NCBI GenBank assembly: GCA_024404125.1
Contig: JAKSQL010000049.1
Span: 1-7,517 of the forward strand
From: Clostridia bacterium
GTDB lineage: Bacteria > Bacillota > Clostridia > Oscillospirales > Acutalibacteraceae
Length of the DNA stretch: 7,517 bases
Direction: 5' to 3'
In this document: positions 1-5,002 of the stretch, piece by piece
Numbering within the stretch: position 1 is the stretch's first letter
Layout: each line of letters starts with the position of its first letter
Notes under the pieces: generated by a model
Seen by the model: the letters and a program-made list of their open reading frames with translations, nothing else
Database searches by the model: none
What the model was told of the DNA's origin: nothing
Program-made: the position numbers and the translations under genes

Positions 1-368
1 TTGCCAAAATGTCCCGAAAATATGAAGATGAGCAAAGAGAGATTGAGGCAAGTATCGAAACGACAAGACAAAAATATACTGAGATAAGTGAAAAGTCACT
101 TTCAACCGAAAACTTTATGAAAGCAATAAAGAAATACACAAGGGTACGAAAACTCACTCCCGTTATGCTGCACGAATTGATTGAGTATATCGAGGTTTTC
201 AATGCCGAAACAGTAGACGGCATAAAGAAACAAAATATAGTCATTCATTATAACTGCATAGGGAGTATATCCATACCCGAAAATATCCCGCTGAAAGAAA
301 CGGAGATAACCGTACCAACCCGAAAAGGTGTAACGGTTAATTATCTCCCGCAAACTACGGCAGGATAA
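1..368 (+). CDS. Large serine recombinase, C-terminal fragment (runs off left edge)
   Basis: The reading frame is open to the left edge, and the ATG at position 9 is an internal Met rather than a start. The visible ~121 residues begin with a charged, coiled-coil-like helix (KMSRKYEDEQREIE...) and end with a segment resembling the C-terminal domain of TnpX/TndX-type large serine recombinases (DUF4368-like). That segment has the LHELIEYIEVF...DG.KKQNIVIHYNCIGSI pattern. Such enzymes excise and insert integrative elements through a 5'-phosphoserine intermediate. The catalytic N-terminal resolvase domain, recombinase domain and zinc ribbon would lie outside the window, so activity cannot be judged. 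No terminator oriented for this gene is seen after it. The assignment rests on recalled family patterns. Confidence 0.8.
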   Translation, partial: AKMSRKYEDEQREIEASIETTRQKYTEISEKSLSTENFMKAIKKYTRVRKLTPVMLHELIEYIEVFNAETVDGIKKQNIVIHYNCIGSISIPENIPLKETEITVPTRKGVTVNYLPQTTAG

Positions 369-394
369 AAAATTTGTGTAAAAAATCAATGCAC

Positions 395-440
395 AAAAAA
401 AGAATGCCCTTATAGGAACTCAAATCCTATAAGAACATTC
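395..440 (-). terminator. Intrinsic terminator behind the tRNA-Pro 3' remnant
   Basis: The arms GAATG and CTTATAGGA (402-406, 409-417) pair with TCCTATAAG and CATTC (425-433, 436-440). A 2-nt internal mismatch separates the two helices and the loop is 7 nt. On the minus strand the stem is followed directly by seven T (A7 at 395-401). It lies 4 nt past the CCA end of the truncated tRNA copy and differs in sequence from the terminator of the intact tRNA. Confidence 0.8.
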
Positions 441-444
441 CAAA

Positions 445-481
445 TGGTCCGAGTGACAAGACTTGAACTTGCGGCCTCTTG
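445..481 (-). pseudogene. Truncated tRNA-Pro: exact 37-nt duplicate of the 3' half
   Basis: These 37 bases are identical to 681-717. They comprise the encoded CCA, the discriminator A, the acceptor 3' strand, the whole T arm, the 5-nt variable loop and four bases of the 3' anticodon stem. Upstream of that point the sequence is unrelated to any tRNA. No CCGAGTG-like partner for the acceptor strand is found, so it cannot fold as a tRNA. A break at the anticodon stem with retention of the 3' half is the usual footprint of site-specific integration into a tRNA gene, which makes this a likely att half-site. Confidence 0.8.
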
Positions 482-638
482 CCGTATGCAACAAGTTGCA
501 TACTAATGGCTCAACGACCTAAACTTACAGTTTCGGTACCCGTTTCGCCGCTTTTGGCTGAAAATATGCCGCCACAGGCATATTTTCTTGTCGCCAAAAC
601 CCTCTCGGGTCAAGAGCCCGCAAATGAAGCTATCATAC
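482..638. repeat. Palindrome-rich noncoding insert between the two tRNA-Pro 3' copies
   Basis: A chain of inverted repeats fills this stretch. They are GTATGCAA/TTGCATAC (484-503, 4-nt loop), AAACT/AGTTT (521-533), and a compound stem in which GAAAATATGCC/GGCATATTTTC (560-587) sits inside TTTTGGC/GCCAAAA (552-599). Positions 607-623 are an inverted copy, 16 of 17 bases, of the tRNA-Pro stretch 705-721, and also pair with 469-481 of the remnant at 12 of 13. No credible coding frame is present. It resembles a non-autonomous or internally deleted mobile element or a dispersed intergenic repeat, but its family cannot be named from one copy. Confidence 0.6.
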
Positions 639-680
639 AAAAAAATTAAGGCGCCCACACAAAAGTGTGAGTGCCTTAAT
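639..680 (-). terminator. Intrinsic terminator of tRNA-Pro
   Basis: Arms 644-660 and 665-681 form a 17-bp stem with one G-T pair and one C-A mismatch around an AAAA loop. On the minus strand it is followed by a run of T (A7 at 639-645). The base of the stem touches the CCA end of the tRNA, so termination occurs immediately after the gene and little 3' trailer remains to be processed. Confidence 0.85.
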
Positions 681-756
681 TGGTCCGAGTGACAAGACTT
701 GAACTTGCGGCCTCTTGACCCCCAGTCAAGCGCGCTACCAGCTGCGCCACACCCGG
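681..756 (-). tRNA. tRNA-Pro (anticodon GGG)
   Basis: This is a complete 76-nt cloverleaf. The acceptor CCGGGTG pairs with CACTCGG (one G-T), followed by discriminator A and encoded CCA at 681-683. The D stem is GCGC/GCGC with loop AGCTGGTA. The anticodon stem is CTTGA/TCAAG with loop CTGGGGG, which places anticodon GGG at 721-723. The variable loop is AGGCC, and the T stem GCAAG/CTTGT carries the TTCAAGT loop. C1-G72 and A73 fit bacterial tRNA-Pro. It decodes CCC and CCU. It has its own promoter upstream and a terminator downstream. Its 3' half is duplicated at 445-481. Confidence 0.97.
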
Positions 757-781
757 ATAGTTAAAATATTAAGGATATTTA

Positions 782-817
782 ACCCGACCGATAGTGATTG
801 TACCACAACGGTCGGGT
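782..817 (-). terminator. Hairpin after ptsH, overlapping the tRNA-Pro promoter
   Basis: A perfect 9-bp GC-rich inverted repeat ACCCGACCG/CGGTCGGGT (782-790 and 809-817) follows ptsH by 12 nt. The sequence beyond it on the minus strand (TTAAATATCC) is only modestly T-rich, so termination may be incomplete. The 18-nt loop holds the -10 box of the tRNA-Pro promoter. Confidence 0.5.
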
Positions 818-826
818 AAATGTCAA
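797..826 (-). promoter_or_regulatory. SigA-type promoter of tRNA-Pro
   Basis: On the minus strand, -35 TTGACA (821-826) and -10 TACAAT (797-802) are separated by 18 bp, and TGG just upstream of the -10 gives an extended -10 element. The start would fall near 790, leaving a ~34-nt leader before the tRNA. The -35 begins 3 nt after the ptsH stop codon. Confidence 0.75.
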
Positions 827-829
827 GTA

Positions 830-1093
830 TTAGTCTGCAAAACCAGACTCTACGAGTGCTACAAGACCTTCAAGTGCTTCCTTTTCATCGCTGCCGTCAA
901 CTATAATCTTAATAGTTGCACCGCCTACGATACCGAGGGAAAGCACACCGAGTAAACTTTTTGCATTTACTTTGCGCTCATCTTTTTCTACCCAAATAGA
1001 AGATTTAAACTCGTTTGCCTTCTGAATGAAAAAGGTGGCGGGACGTGCGTGTAAGCCAACTTGATTTTTAATTACGACATCTTTTACAACCAT
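830..1093 (-). CDS. ptsH: HPr, phosphocarrier protein of the PTS
   Basis: This 87-residue protein has the usual HPr length. HPr passes phosphate from Enzyme I to sugar-specific Enzyme IIA domains in the cytoplasm. The active-site motif GLHARPA puts the phosphorylated histidine at residue 15. KSLLGVLSLGI places Ser46 at the HPr-kinase site used for CcpA-dependent catabolite repression in Firmicutes. Presence of His15 argues against the Crh paralogue, which lacks it. The ATG is supported by AAGGAG (1102-1107) with 8-nt spacing and by a strong promoter just upstream. Enzyme I is not adjacent. Downstream lies tRNA-Pro, and upstream the end of trmD. Confidence 0.95.
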   Translation of the reverse strand: MVVKDVVIKNQVGLHARPATFFIQKANEFKSSIWVEKDERKVNAKSLLGVLSLGIVGGATIKIIVDGSDEKEALEGLVALVESGFAD

Positions 1094-1136
1094 GAAAAAA
1101 TCTCCTTATCCGGAAAATTAAAATTTTAACATAATA

Positions 1137-1164
1137 ATTATACCACATTAAATGAAATCGTCAA
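1137..1164 (-). promoter_or_regulatory. SigA-type promoter of ptsH
   Basis: On the minus strand, -35 TTGACG (1159-1164) and a perfect -10 TATAAT (1137-1142) are spaced 16 bp, with an extended -10 TGG. The predicted start near 1130 gives a ~37-nt leader holding the AAGGAG ribosome site. No strong intrinsic terminator is visible between trmD and this promoter (1165-1273 is AT-rich with only weak inverted repeats), so read-through from trmD remains possible. Confidence 0.8.
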
Positions 1165-1273
1165 TATTTTGTTAATAAGTTCTAATATTTATCCAATATA
1201 TTGTTTAATTTGAATGTCATATTTGGTCAAAATGATATGAAAATTAGAAAAAATATGCTTAATTGGTAAAAAA

Positions 1274-1996
1274 TTACTTGCCGTTTAAGACTTTTTCGTC
1301 TGCTTTGGTAAGTTGTAATTCGTCAAAGAGTTCGGGACGGCGTTCTTTTGTAACCGTAAGTTGCATTTTTCTGCGCCACTTTGCAATTTCGGCATGGTTG
1401 CCCGAAAGCAGTACGGGCGGTACTTCTCGGCCTTTCCAGACTGCAGGGCGGGTATACTGCGGGTATTCAAGCAATCCCGAAAAGTGACTTTCTTCCTCAA
1501 AACATAAATCGTCCGAAAGTACGCCGGGTAACATTCTGCAAACGGCATCGGCAAGTATAAGGGCAGGGAGTTCGCCACCCGTTACAACATAGTCGCCTAC
1601 CGAAATTTCCTCGTCAACTATCTCCTCTATAACACGCTCGTCAACGCCCTCATAGTGACCGCAAAGAATTACCACACGGTTAAGTTTTGAAAGTTCCACA
1701 ACTTTTTTTTGAGTAAGTGTTTTTCCTTTCGGTGACATATATATAAGGTGCGGTTTCGGCTCGTTTTCACCGTATAAACTTTTGTAGCATTCATAAATCG
1801 GGTTTGCCGCCATTATCATACCCATACCGCCGCCAAACGGCGCGTCATCCACTTTGTTATGCTTGTTACCCGCAAAATCTCTTATATCGGTGCAGTGGAT
1901 TTCCACCTTTTCCGATTTTCTTGCTCTGCCTATAATACTTTCGCCAAGCACACTTTCGCACATATCGGGGAAGAGTGTCATTATATCAATTCTCAT
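1274..1996 (-). CDS. trmD: tRNA (guanine-N1)-methyltransferase TrmD
   Basis: TrmD methylates G37 next to the anticodon of tRNAs, including tRNA-Pro, using S-adenosylmethionine, and so suppresses +1 frameshifting. The protein has the SPOUT trefoil-knot signatures: MRIDIMTLFP at the N-terminus, DDAPFGGGMGMIM, VVILCGHYEGVDERV, SVGDYVVTGGELPA, GLLEYPQYTRP and VPPVLLSGNHAEI. The ATG at 1994-1996 is chosen because AAGGGGA (2006-2012) lies 9 nt upstream and the MRID start fits the family, giving 240 residues. An in-frame TTG at 2002 is too close to that site. The start overlaps the end of rimM by 11 nt, implying translational coupling. The position equivalent to E. coli Asp169 appears to be Glu (EESHFSG). 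Confidence 0.96.
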   Translation of the reverse strand: MRIDIMTLFPDMCESVLGESIIGRARKSEKVEIHCTDIRDFAGNKHNKVDDAPFGGGMGMIMAANPIYECYKSLYGENEPKPHLIYMSPKGKTLTQKKVVELSKLNRVVILCGHYEGVDERVIEEIVDEEISVGDYVVTGGELPALILADAVCRMLPGVLSDDLCFEEESHFSGLLEYPQYTRPAVWKGREVPPVLLSGNHAEIAKWRRKMQLTVTKERRPELFDELQLTKADEKVLNGK

Positions 1997-2495
1997 CGTC
2001 AAAAATCCCCTTTATAGGACGTATAACAATCTTATCGTTAAAAATATCAACCGAAACAATAACCTGCGGTATGGCGGGAATAAGATATTCTTTTGAATTG
2101 TTTTGTATATGCCATACGTCATTGGCACCCGTACTTGAAACGTCACAAAGTTTGCCTAAAAACTCATTTGTATCGGCATCGTAAACATCGGCACCTATAA
2201 TTTCGCTTATAAAGTATTTGTTTTCGGGAGGAGATACATCATCACGCTTTACATAAACGGTTTTATTACGCAAACTTTCGGCTTTTTCAATACTGTCAAT
2301 ACCTTCAAGATTTGCAATAATCACGTTCCCGTGCGCTTTGGCGGAGAGTACCTTTATTTCGGTTTTTTCGTTTCCGATAAATACTCTTTTTAACTTTTCA
2401 AAAAAACCGTCATCCGCCCAAGGTTTAATTCTTACAAACCCTTTAATTCCGTGCGTACCTACAACTTCACCTGTTTCAAGAAATTCTTTTCTCAT
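1986..2495 (-). CDS. rimM: Ribosome maturation factor RimM
   Basis: RimM binds the 30S subunit, partly through S19, and assists maturation of the 16S rRNA 3' domain. The 169 residues match the family length. The N-terminal RimM domain shows GEVVGTHGIKGFVRIKPWAD (residues 9-28). A PRC-barrel follows from about residue 92 (YFISEIIGADVYD...FLGKLCDV...NDVWHI...YLIPAI). The ribosome site GGTGAG (2499-2504) is close to the ATG. The gene overlaps trmD and sits just behind a terminator and its own predicted promoter, so rimM-trmD is probably a two-gene transcription unit. Confidence 0.94.
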   Translation of the reverse strand: MRKEFLETGEVVGTHGIKGFVRIKPWADDGFFEKLKRVFIGNEKTEIKVLSAKAHGNVIIANLEGIDSIEKAESLRNKTVYVKRDDVSPPENKYFISEIIGADVYDADTNEFLGKLCDVSSTGANDVWHIQNNSKEYLIPAIPQVIVSVDIFNDKIVIRPIKGIFDDEN

Positions 2496-2510
2496 ATTCT
2501 CACCACAAAG

Positions 2511-2539
2511 ATTTTAACATAAATGGACAAAATAAGCAA
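2511..2539 (-). promoter_or_regulatory. Promoter of rimM-trmD with very short leader
   Basis: On the minus strand, -35 TTGCTT (2534-2539) and -10 TAAAAT (2511-2516) are spaced exactly 17 bp, and TGT before the -10 gives an extended -10. The start would be near 2504, only about 9 nt from the rimM ATG, so the leader would be almost absent and the GGTGAG site would lie at the extreme 5' end. It begins right after the T-tract of the upstream terminator. Confidence 0.6.
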
Positions 2540-2540
2540 G

Positions 2541-2609
2541 AAAAACTCCCCCGTAAGGGCATGGCAAGATAGGGATAACAACTCCCTATCTTGCCCTTAC
2601 GGAGGAGTT
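2541..2609 (-). terminator. Long intrinsic terminator between khpA and rimM
   Basis: The arms 2544-2575 and 2583-2609 form about 26 pairs around a 7-nt loop (2576-2582). There is a 5-nt bulge (TGGCA or an equivalent register, around 2561-2565) in one arm and a single C-T mismatch. On the minus strand the stem ends in GGGGGAG followed by five T (A5 at 2541-2545). It lies 15 nt past the khpA stop and should end the ylxM-ffh-rpsP-khpA transcript, wholly or in part. Confidence 0.85.
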
Positions 2610-2624
2610 AAAGTTTTAAAAGTA

Positions 2625-2858
2625 TTAGTCTATTTCAACTGCAACCTTTTGTTCTTTACGAACGGCAGCGGCACGCATTACGGTACGGATAGCTTTTGCT
2701 ATTCTGCCTTCTTTGCCGATTACTCTGCCCATATCGTTTTCAGCAACGTGGAGATGGTATACGGTGATACCTTCCTCGTTGGGCTCGTCAACAGTAACGT
2801 TTACAGCGGTGGGGTCTTCAACCAAACCTGCTGCGATGGTAGTTAAAAGTTCTTTCAT
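2625..2858 (-). CDS. khpA: KH-domain RNA-binding protein KhpA (YlqC family)
   Basis: This 77-residue protein is almost entirely a type II KH domain. The RNA-contacting loop is GRVIGKEGRIAKAIRTVM, with the GxxG motif GKEG at residues 48-51. Members bind RNA, often with a KhpB/Jag partner, and affect cell division and sRNA-mediated control in Firmicutes; that is family knowledge, not shown here. The start has AGGAGAG (2866-2872) 7 nt upstream, only a few bases after the rpsP stop, so it is cotranscribed with rpsP. The ylqC position between rpsP and rimM is conserved. The ylqD gene of Bacillus is absent. Confidence 0.93.
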   Translation of the reverse strand: MKELLTTIAAGLVEDPTAVNVTVDEPNEEGITVYHLHVAENDMGRVIGKEGRIAKAIRTVMRAAAVRKEQKVAVEID

Positions 2859-2876
2859 TATAATTCTCTCCTAAAA

Positions 2877-3119
2877 TTAAAGTACACCGTTTTTCTTAAG
2901 TAATGCCTTAACGGTATCGGTGGGTTGTGCGCCGTTTGCAATCCAAGTTTTTGCTTTTTCAGCATCAATTACAACGTCAGCGGGTTCTTTTGTGGGGTCA
3001 TAGTGACCGATTTCCTCGATGAAACGACCGTCACGCGGATATCTTGAATCTGCTACAACTACACGGTAATAGGGGGCCTTTTTAGCGCCCATTCTGCGAA
3101 GTCTGATTTTTACTGCCAT
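2877..3119 (-). CDS. rpsP: 30S ribosomal protein S16
   Basis: S16 is an early-binding small-subunit protein that stabilises the 5' domain of 16S rRNA. The 80 residues show the family start MAVKIRLRRMGAKKAPYYRVVVADSRYPRDGRFIEEIG in full (residues 1-38), then the YDP...P segment and a basic C-terminus. A strong GGAGGTG site (3125-3131) lies just upstream of the ATG. It follows ffh by 50 nt and precedes khpA by 18 nt. The gap upstream holds no convincing terminator or promoter, so transcription from the ylxM promoter is likely. Confidence 0.97.
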   Translation of the reverse strand: MAVKIRLRRMGAKKAPYYRVVVADSRYPRDGRFIEEIGHYDPTKEPADVVIDAEKAKTWIANGAQPTDTVKALLKKNGVL

Positions 3120-3169
3120 AATTACACCTCCAAAATAATAGTCTTTATTTTTATTTAAAAGGATTAACC

Positions 3170-4519
3170 TTATAAACCGAAATTTGAGAAATTTTGCGGA
3201 TTAAAGCCCTTTGCCATACGGCGCTTTGACCCTTTTGAATTCATTTGCTTAAACATTTTCTTCATTTGCTCGTACTGTTTAAGTAAACGGTTTACCTGCT
3301 CAACGCTCATTCCGGACCCCGCCGCAATTCTGCGTTTTCGTGAGGCCGCGATAATATCGGGATTTTCACGCTCTTTTTTGGTCATAGACTTTATTATTGC
3401 CTCAACACGAAGCATCTCGCGGTCATCAATATCCATATCTTTTATCTGATTTGAAACCCCCGGCACCATGGAAAGTAAACTTTTAATGTTACCCATTTTT
3501 TTGATTTGCTGGAATTGGTCAAGCAGGTCATTCATATCAAATTTGTTTTCTTTAAGACGTCTTGCCGTTTCCTCGGCTTTTTTCTCGTCTATCTCATTTT
3601 CAACCTTTTCTATAAGGGAAAGTACGTCCCCCATACCGAGTATTCTCGTTGCCATACGCTCGGGATGGAATTCTTCAAGATCGTCAAGTTTTTCGCCCGT
3701 ACCAGCAAACATTATCGGCTTGCCGGTTACCGCTTTAACCGAAAGTGCGGCACCGCCACGAGTGTCACCGTCAAGTTTAGTTAATATAACACCGTCTATC
3801 TGCAAGGTTTCGTTAAAGGTCTTTGCTATGTTTACGGCATCCTGACCTACCATAGAGTCAATAACAAGCAAAACGTTATTAACCTCAACCGCTTTTGTTA
3901 TGCGGATAAGTTCTTCCATAAGAGCGGTATCTATGTGCAGTCTGCCCGCGGTATCGAGTATTACGAAATCGTGACCGTAATCCCTTGCATATTTAACCGC
4001 TTCCACCGCTATTTTCTCCGGCTTTTCGGTACCCATTTCAAAAACAGGTGTATCTACCGCTTTGCCTACTATCTTTAACTGTTCTATTGCGGCAGGACGG
4101 TAAATATCGCAGGCAACAAGCATAGGTCTGTGTCCCTTTGCTCTTAAATACTTTGCGAGTTTCGCACTGTGGGTTGTTTTACCCGAACCCTGCAAACCGC
4201 ACATCATAATAACCGTAGGTATTTTTGATGCGGTATTAAGACGCGCAAATTCACTTCCCATAAGAGCGGTAAGTTCTTCTTTAACAATTTTTACAACCGT
4301 TTGCGCCGCCGTAAGACTTTCGAGTACGTTTTCACCGATACACTTTTCGGTAACCGTATTTGTAAAATCTTTTGCCACTTTATAGTTAACGTCGGCTTCA
4401 AGCAGGGCAAGACGTACTTCGCGCATGGCTTCCTTTACGTCACTTTCCGAAAGCTTGCCGCGATTGCGCAACTTTTTAAATACACCGGTAAGTTTATCAG
4501 TAAGGTTATCAAAAGCCAT
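3170..4519 (-). CDS. ffh: Signal recognition particle GTPase Ffh (SRP54)
   Basis: Ffh binds signal peptides at the ribosome, together with 4.5S/6S SRP RNA, and delivers the complexes to FtsY at the membrane. The 449 residues hold an N-terminal helical bundle (1-~90). The G domain has GLQGSGKT (108-115), DIYRPAA (138-144), DTAGR (189-193), TKLDGDTRGG (247-256) and GTGEK (273-277). The methionine-rich M domain (~325-435) includes the SRP RNA-binding signature SRKRRIAAGSG (393-403). The last ~20 residues are the usual basic, low-complexity tail. The start uses AAAGGGTGAG (4523-4532) and lies 13 nt after the ylxM stop. FtsY is not in this window. Confidence 0.98.
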   Translation of the reverse strand: MAFDNLTDKLTGVFKKLRNRGKLSESDVKEAMREVRLALLEADVNYKVAKDFTNTVTEKCIGENVLESLTAAQTVVKIVKEELTALMGSEFARLNTASKIPTVIMMCGLQGSGKTTHSAKLAKYLRAKGHRPMLVACDIYRPAAIEQLKIVGKAVDTPVFEMGTEKPEKIAVEAVKYARDYGHDFVILDTAGRLHIDTALMEELIRITKAVEVNNVLLVIDSMVGQDAVNIAKTFNETLQIDGVILTKLDGDTRGGAALSVKAVTGKPIMFAGTGEKLDDLEEFHPERMATRILGMGDVLSLIEKVENEIDEKKAEETARRLKENKFDMNDLLDQFQQIKKMGNIKSLLSMVPGVSNQIKDMDIDDREMLRVEAIIKSMTKKERENPDIIAASRKRRIAAGSGMSVEQVNRLLKQYEQMKKMFKQMNSKGSKRRMAKGFNPQNFSNFGL

Positions 4520-4532
4520 ATTCTCACCCTTT

Positions 4533-4841
4533 CTATAAAGTATCTATAATTTCGAGTATTTCACCTAAAGCGGCTTCTTTTCCGCTTTCGTATTCGCCTT
4601 TAAGCATTTTAAGTTCGGTAAATTTTGATAGGTAACCGCAGTTTTTCTCCATATCAAAAAGGGTTGTTTCCGCACGCTTTATAATATCGCGGACACCCTG
4701 CCTTGTAATGCCCTCGTTCTCGGCAATTTCCGAAAGCGACAAATCGTCATTATAATAATGATAGGTAAGTTCTCTCTGCTTCTCGCTTAAAAATTGCCCG
4801 TAAACCTCAAGTAGTGCGCCGATATATAAGTTTTTTTCCAT
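4533..4841 (-). CDS. ylxM: YlxM family helix-turn-helix protein (UPF0122)
   Basis: YlxM is a small SRP-associated protein, reported in Firmicutes to modulate Ffh/FtsY activity and usually encoded beside ffh. The 102 residues contain a sigma-region-4-like helix-turn-helix (LSEKQRELTYHYYNDDLSLS, then EIAENEGITRQGVRDIIKRAE, about residues 18-58). An acidic helical tail (~75-102) follows. The ATG at 4841 has AAAGGGCG (4849-4856) 7 nt upstream. It is the first gene of the ylxM-ffh unit and has a consensus promoter with an inverted repeat at the start site. The fold leaves open DNA binding, including self-regulation, but nothing in the sequence proves it. Confidence 0.92.
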   Translation of the reverse strand: MEKNLYIGALLEVYGQFLSEKQRELTYHYYNDDLSLSEIAENEGITRQGVRDIIKRAETTLFDMEKNCGYLSKFTELKMLKGEYESGKEAALGEILEIIDTL

Positions 4842-4865
4842 ACATACACGCCCTTTGAAGTTTGT

Positions 4866-4888
4866 CTGTAAAGTTATTTTCTTTACAG
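4866..4888. promoter_or_regulatory. Inverted repeat at the ylxM transcription start (operator or 5' hairpin)
   Basis: CTGTAAAG (4866-4873) and CTTTACAG (4881-4888) are perfect 8-bp arms around TTATTTT. The predicted start of the ylxM promoter is at ~4888, so the repeat either begins the mRNA as a stem-loop or serves as a DNA operator. A third related half-site, CTTTACAT, lies at 4932-4939 between the two divergent promoters. Confidence 0.6.
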
Positions 4889-4894
4889 TCGTTG

Positions 4895-4923
4895 ATTATA
4901 ACACATATACTGTGCGCTGTCAA
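4895..4923 (-). promoter_or_regulatory. Consensus SigA promoter of ylxM-ffh
   Basis: On the minus strand, TTGACA (4918-4923) and TATAAT (4895-4900) are both perfect consensus at the ideal 17-bp spacing, with TGT giving an extended -10. The leader would be about 47 nt. This is the strongest promoter in the window, in keeping with a housekeeping SRP and ribosomal protein unit. Confidence 0.9.
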
Positions 4924-4948
4924 GTTTTTTTCTTTACATAAATTGTTG

Positions 4949-4977
4949 TTGAAAAAGAGAATTTGCTATTGTATAAT
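4949..4977 (+). promoter_or_regulatory. SigA promoter of the SBP lipoprotein gene
   Basis: TTGAAA (4949-4954) and TATAAT (4972-4977) are separated by 17 bp. The start would be near 4984, giving a ~19-nt leader that holds the GGAGGGG ribosome site. Its -35 lies 25 bp from the -35 of the divergent ylxM promoter. Confidence 0.8.
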
Positions 4978-5002
4978 TATTATAAGTTAGGGAGGGGAGA
5001 AT

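Noticed and set aside
102..389. Minus-strand open frame opposite the recombinase fragment
   Set aside because: It is a shadow of the recombinase frame, with no family resemblance and no ribosome site.
445..535. A second complete tRNA, possibly with an intron
   Set aside because: No 5' acceptor strand complementary to CACTCGG and no D arm in the right place were found leftwards or rightwards. The matching part stops at the anticodon stem.
506..649. Open frame of 47 codons (MAQRPKLTV...) within the palindromic insert
   Set aside because: There is no ribosome site upstream, the frame is made of inverted repeats, and its end lies in the tRNA terminator. The opposite strand is equally open for stretches. 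The palindromes explain the sequence better than coding does.
1165..1273. Terminator after trmD (TCATAT/ATATGA and TAATT/AATTA repeats)
   Set aside because: The stems are 5-6 bp, purely A/T and without a following T-run in the right place, so they are too weak to call.
2523..2846. Plus-strand open frame of 107 codons over the terminator and khpA
   Set aside because: It is antisense to khpA, includes the terminator stem, and has no ribosome site. The KH domain on the minus strand is unambiguous.
3120..3169. Small AAGG/CCTT hairpin and AT-rich stretch between ffh and rpsP as terminator or promoter
   Set aside because: The stem is only 4 bp and no spaced -35/-10 pair is convincing. Continuous transcription is simpler.
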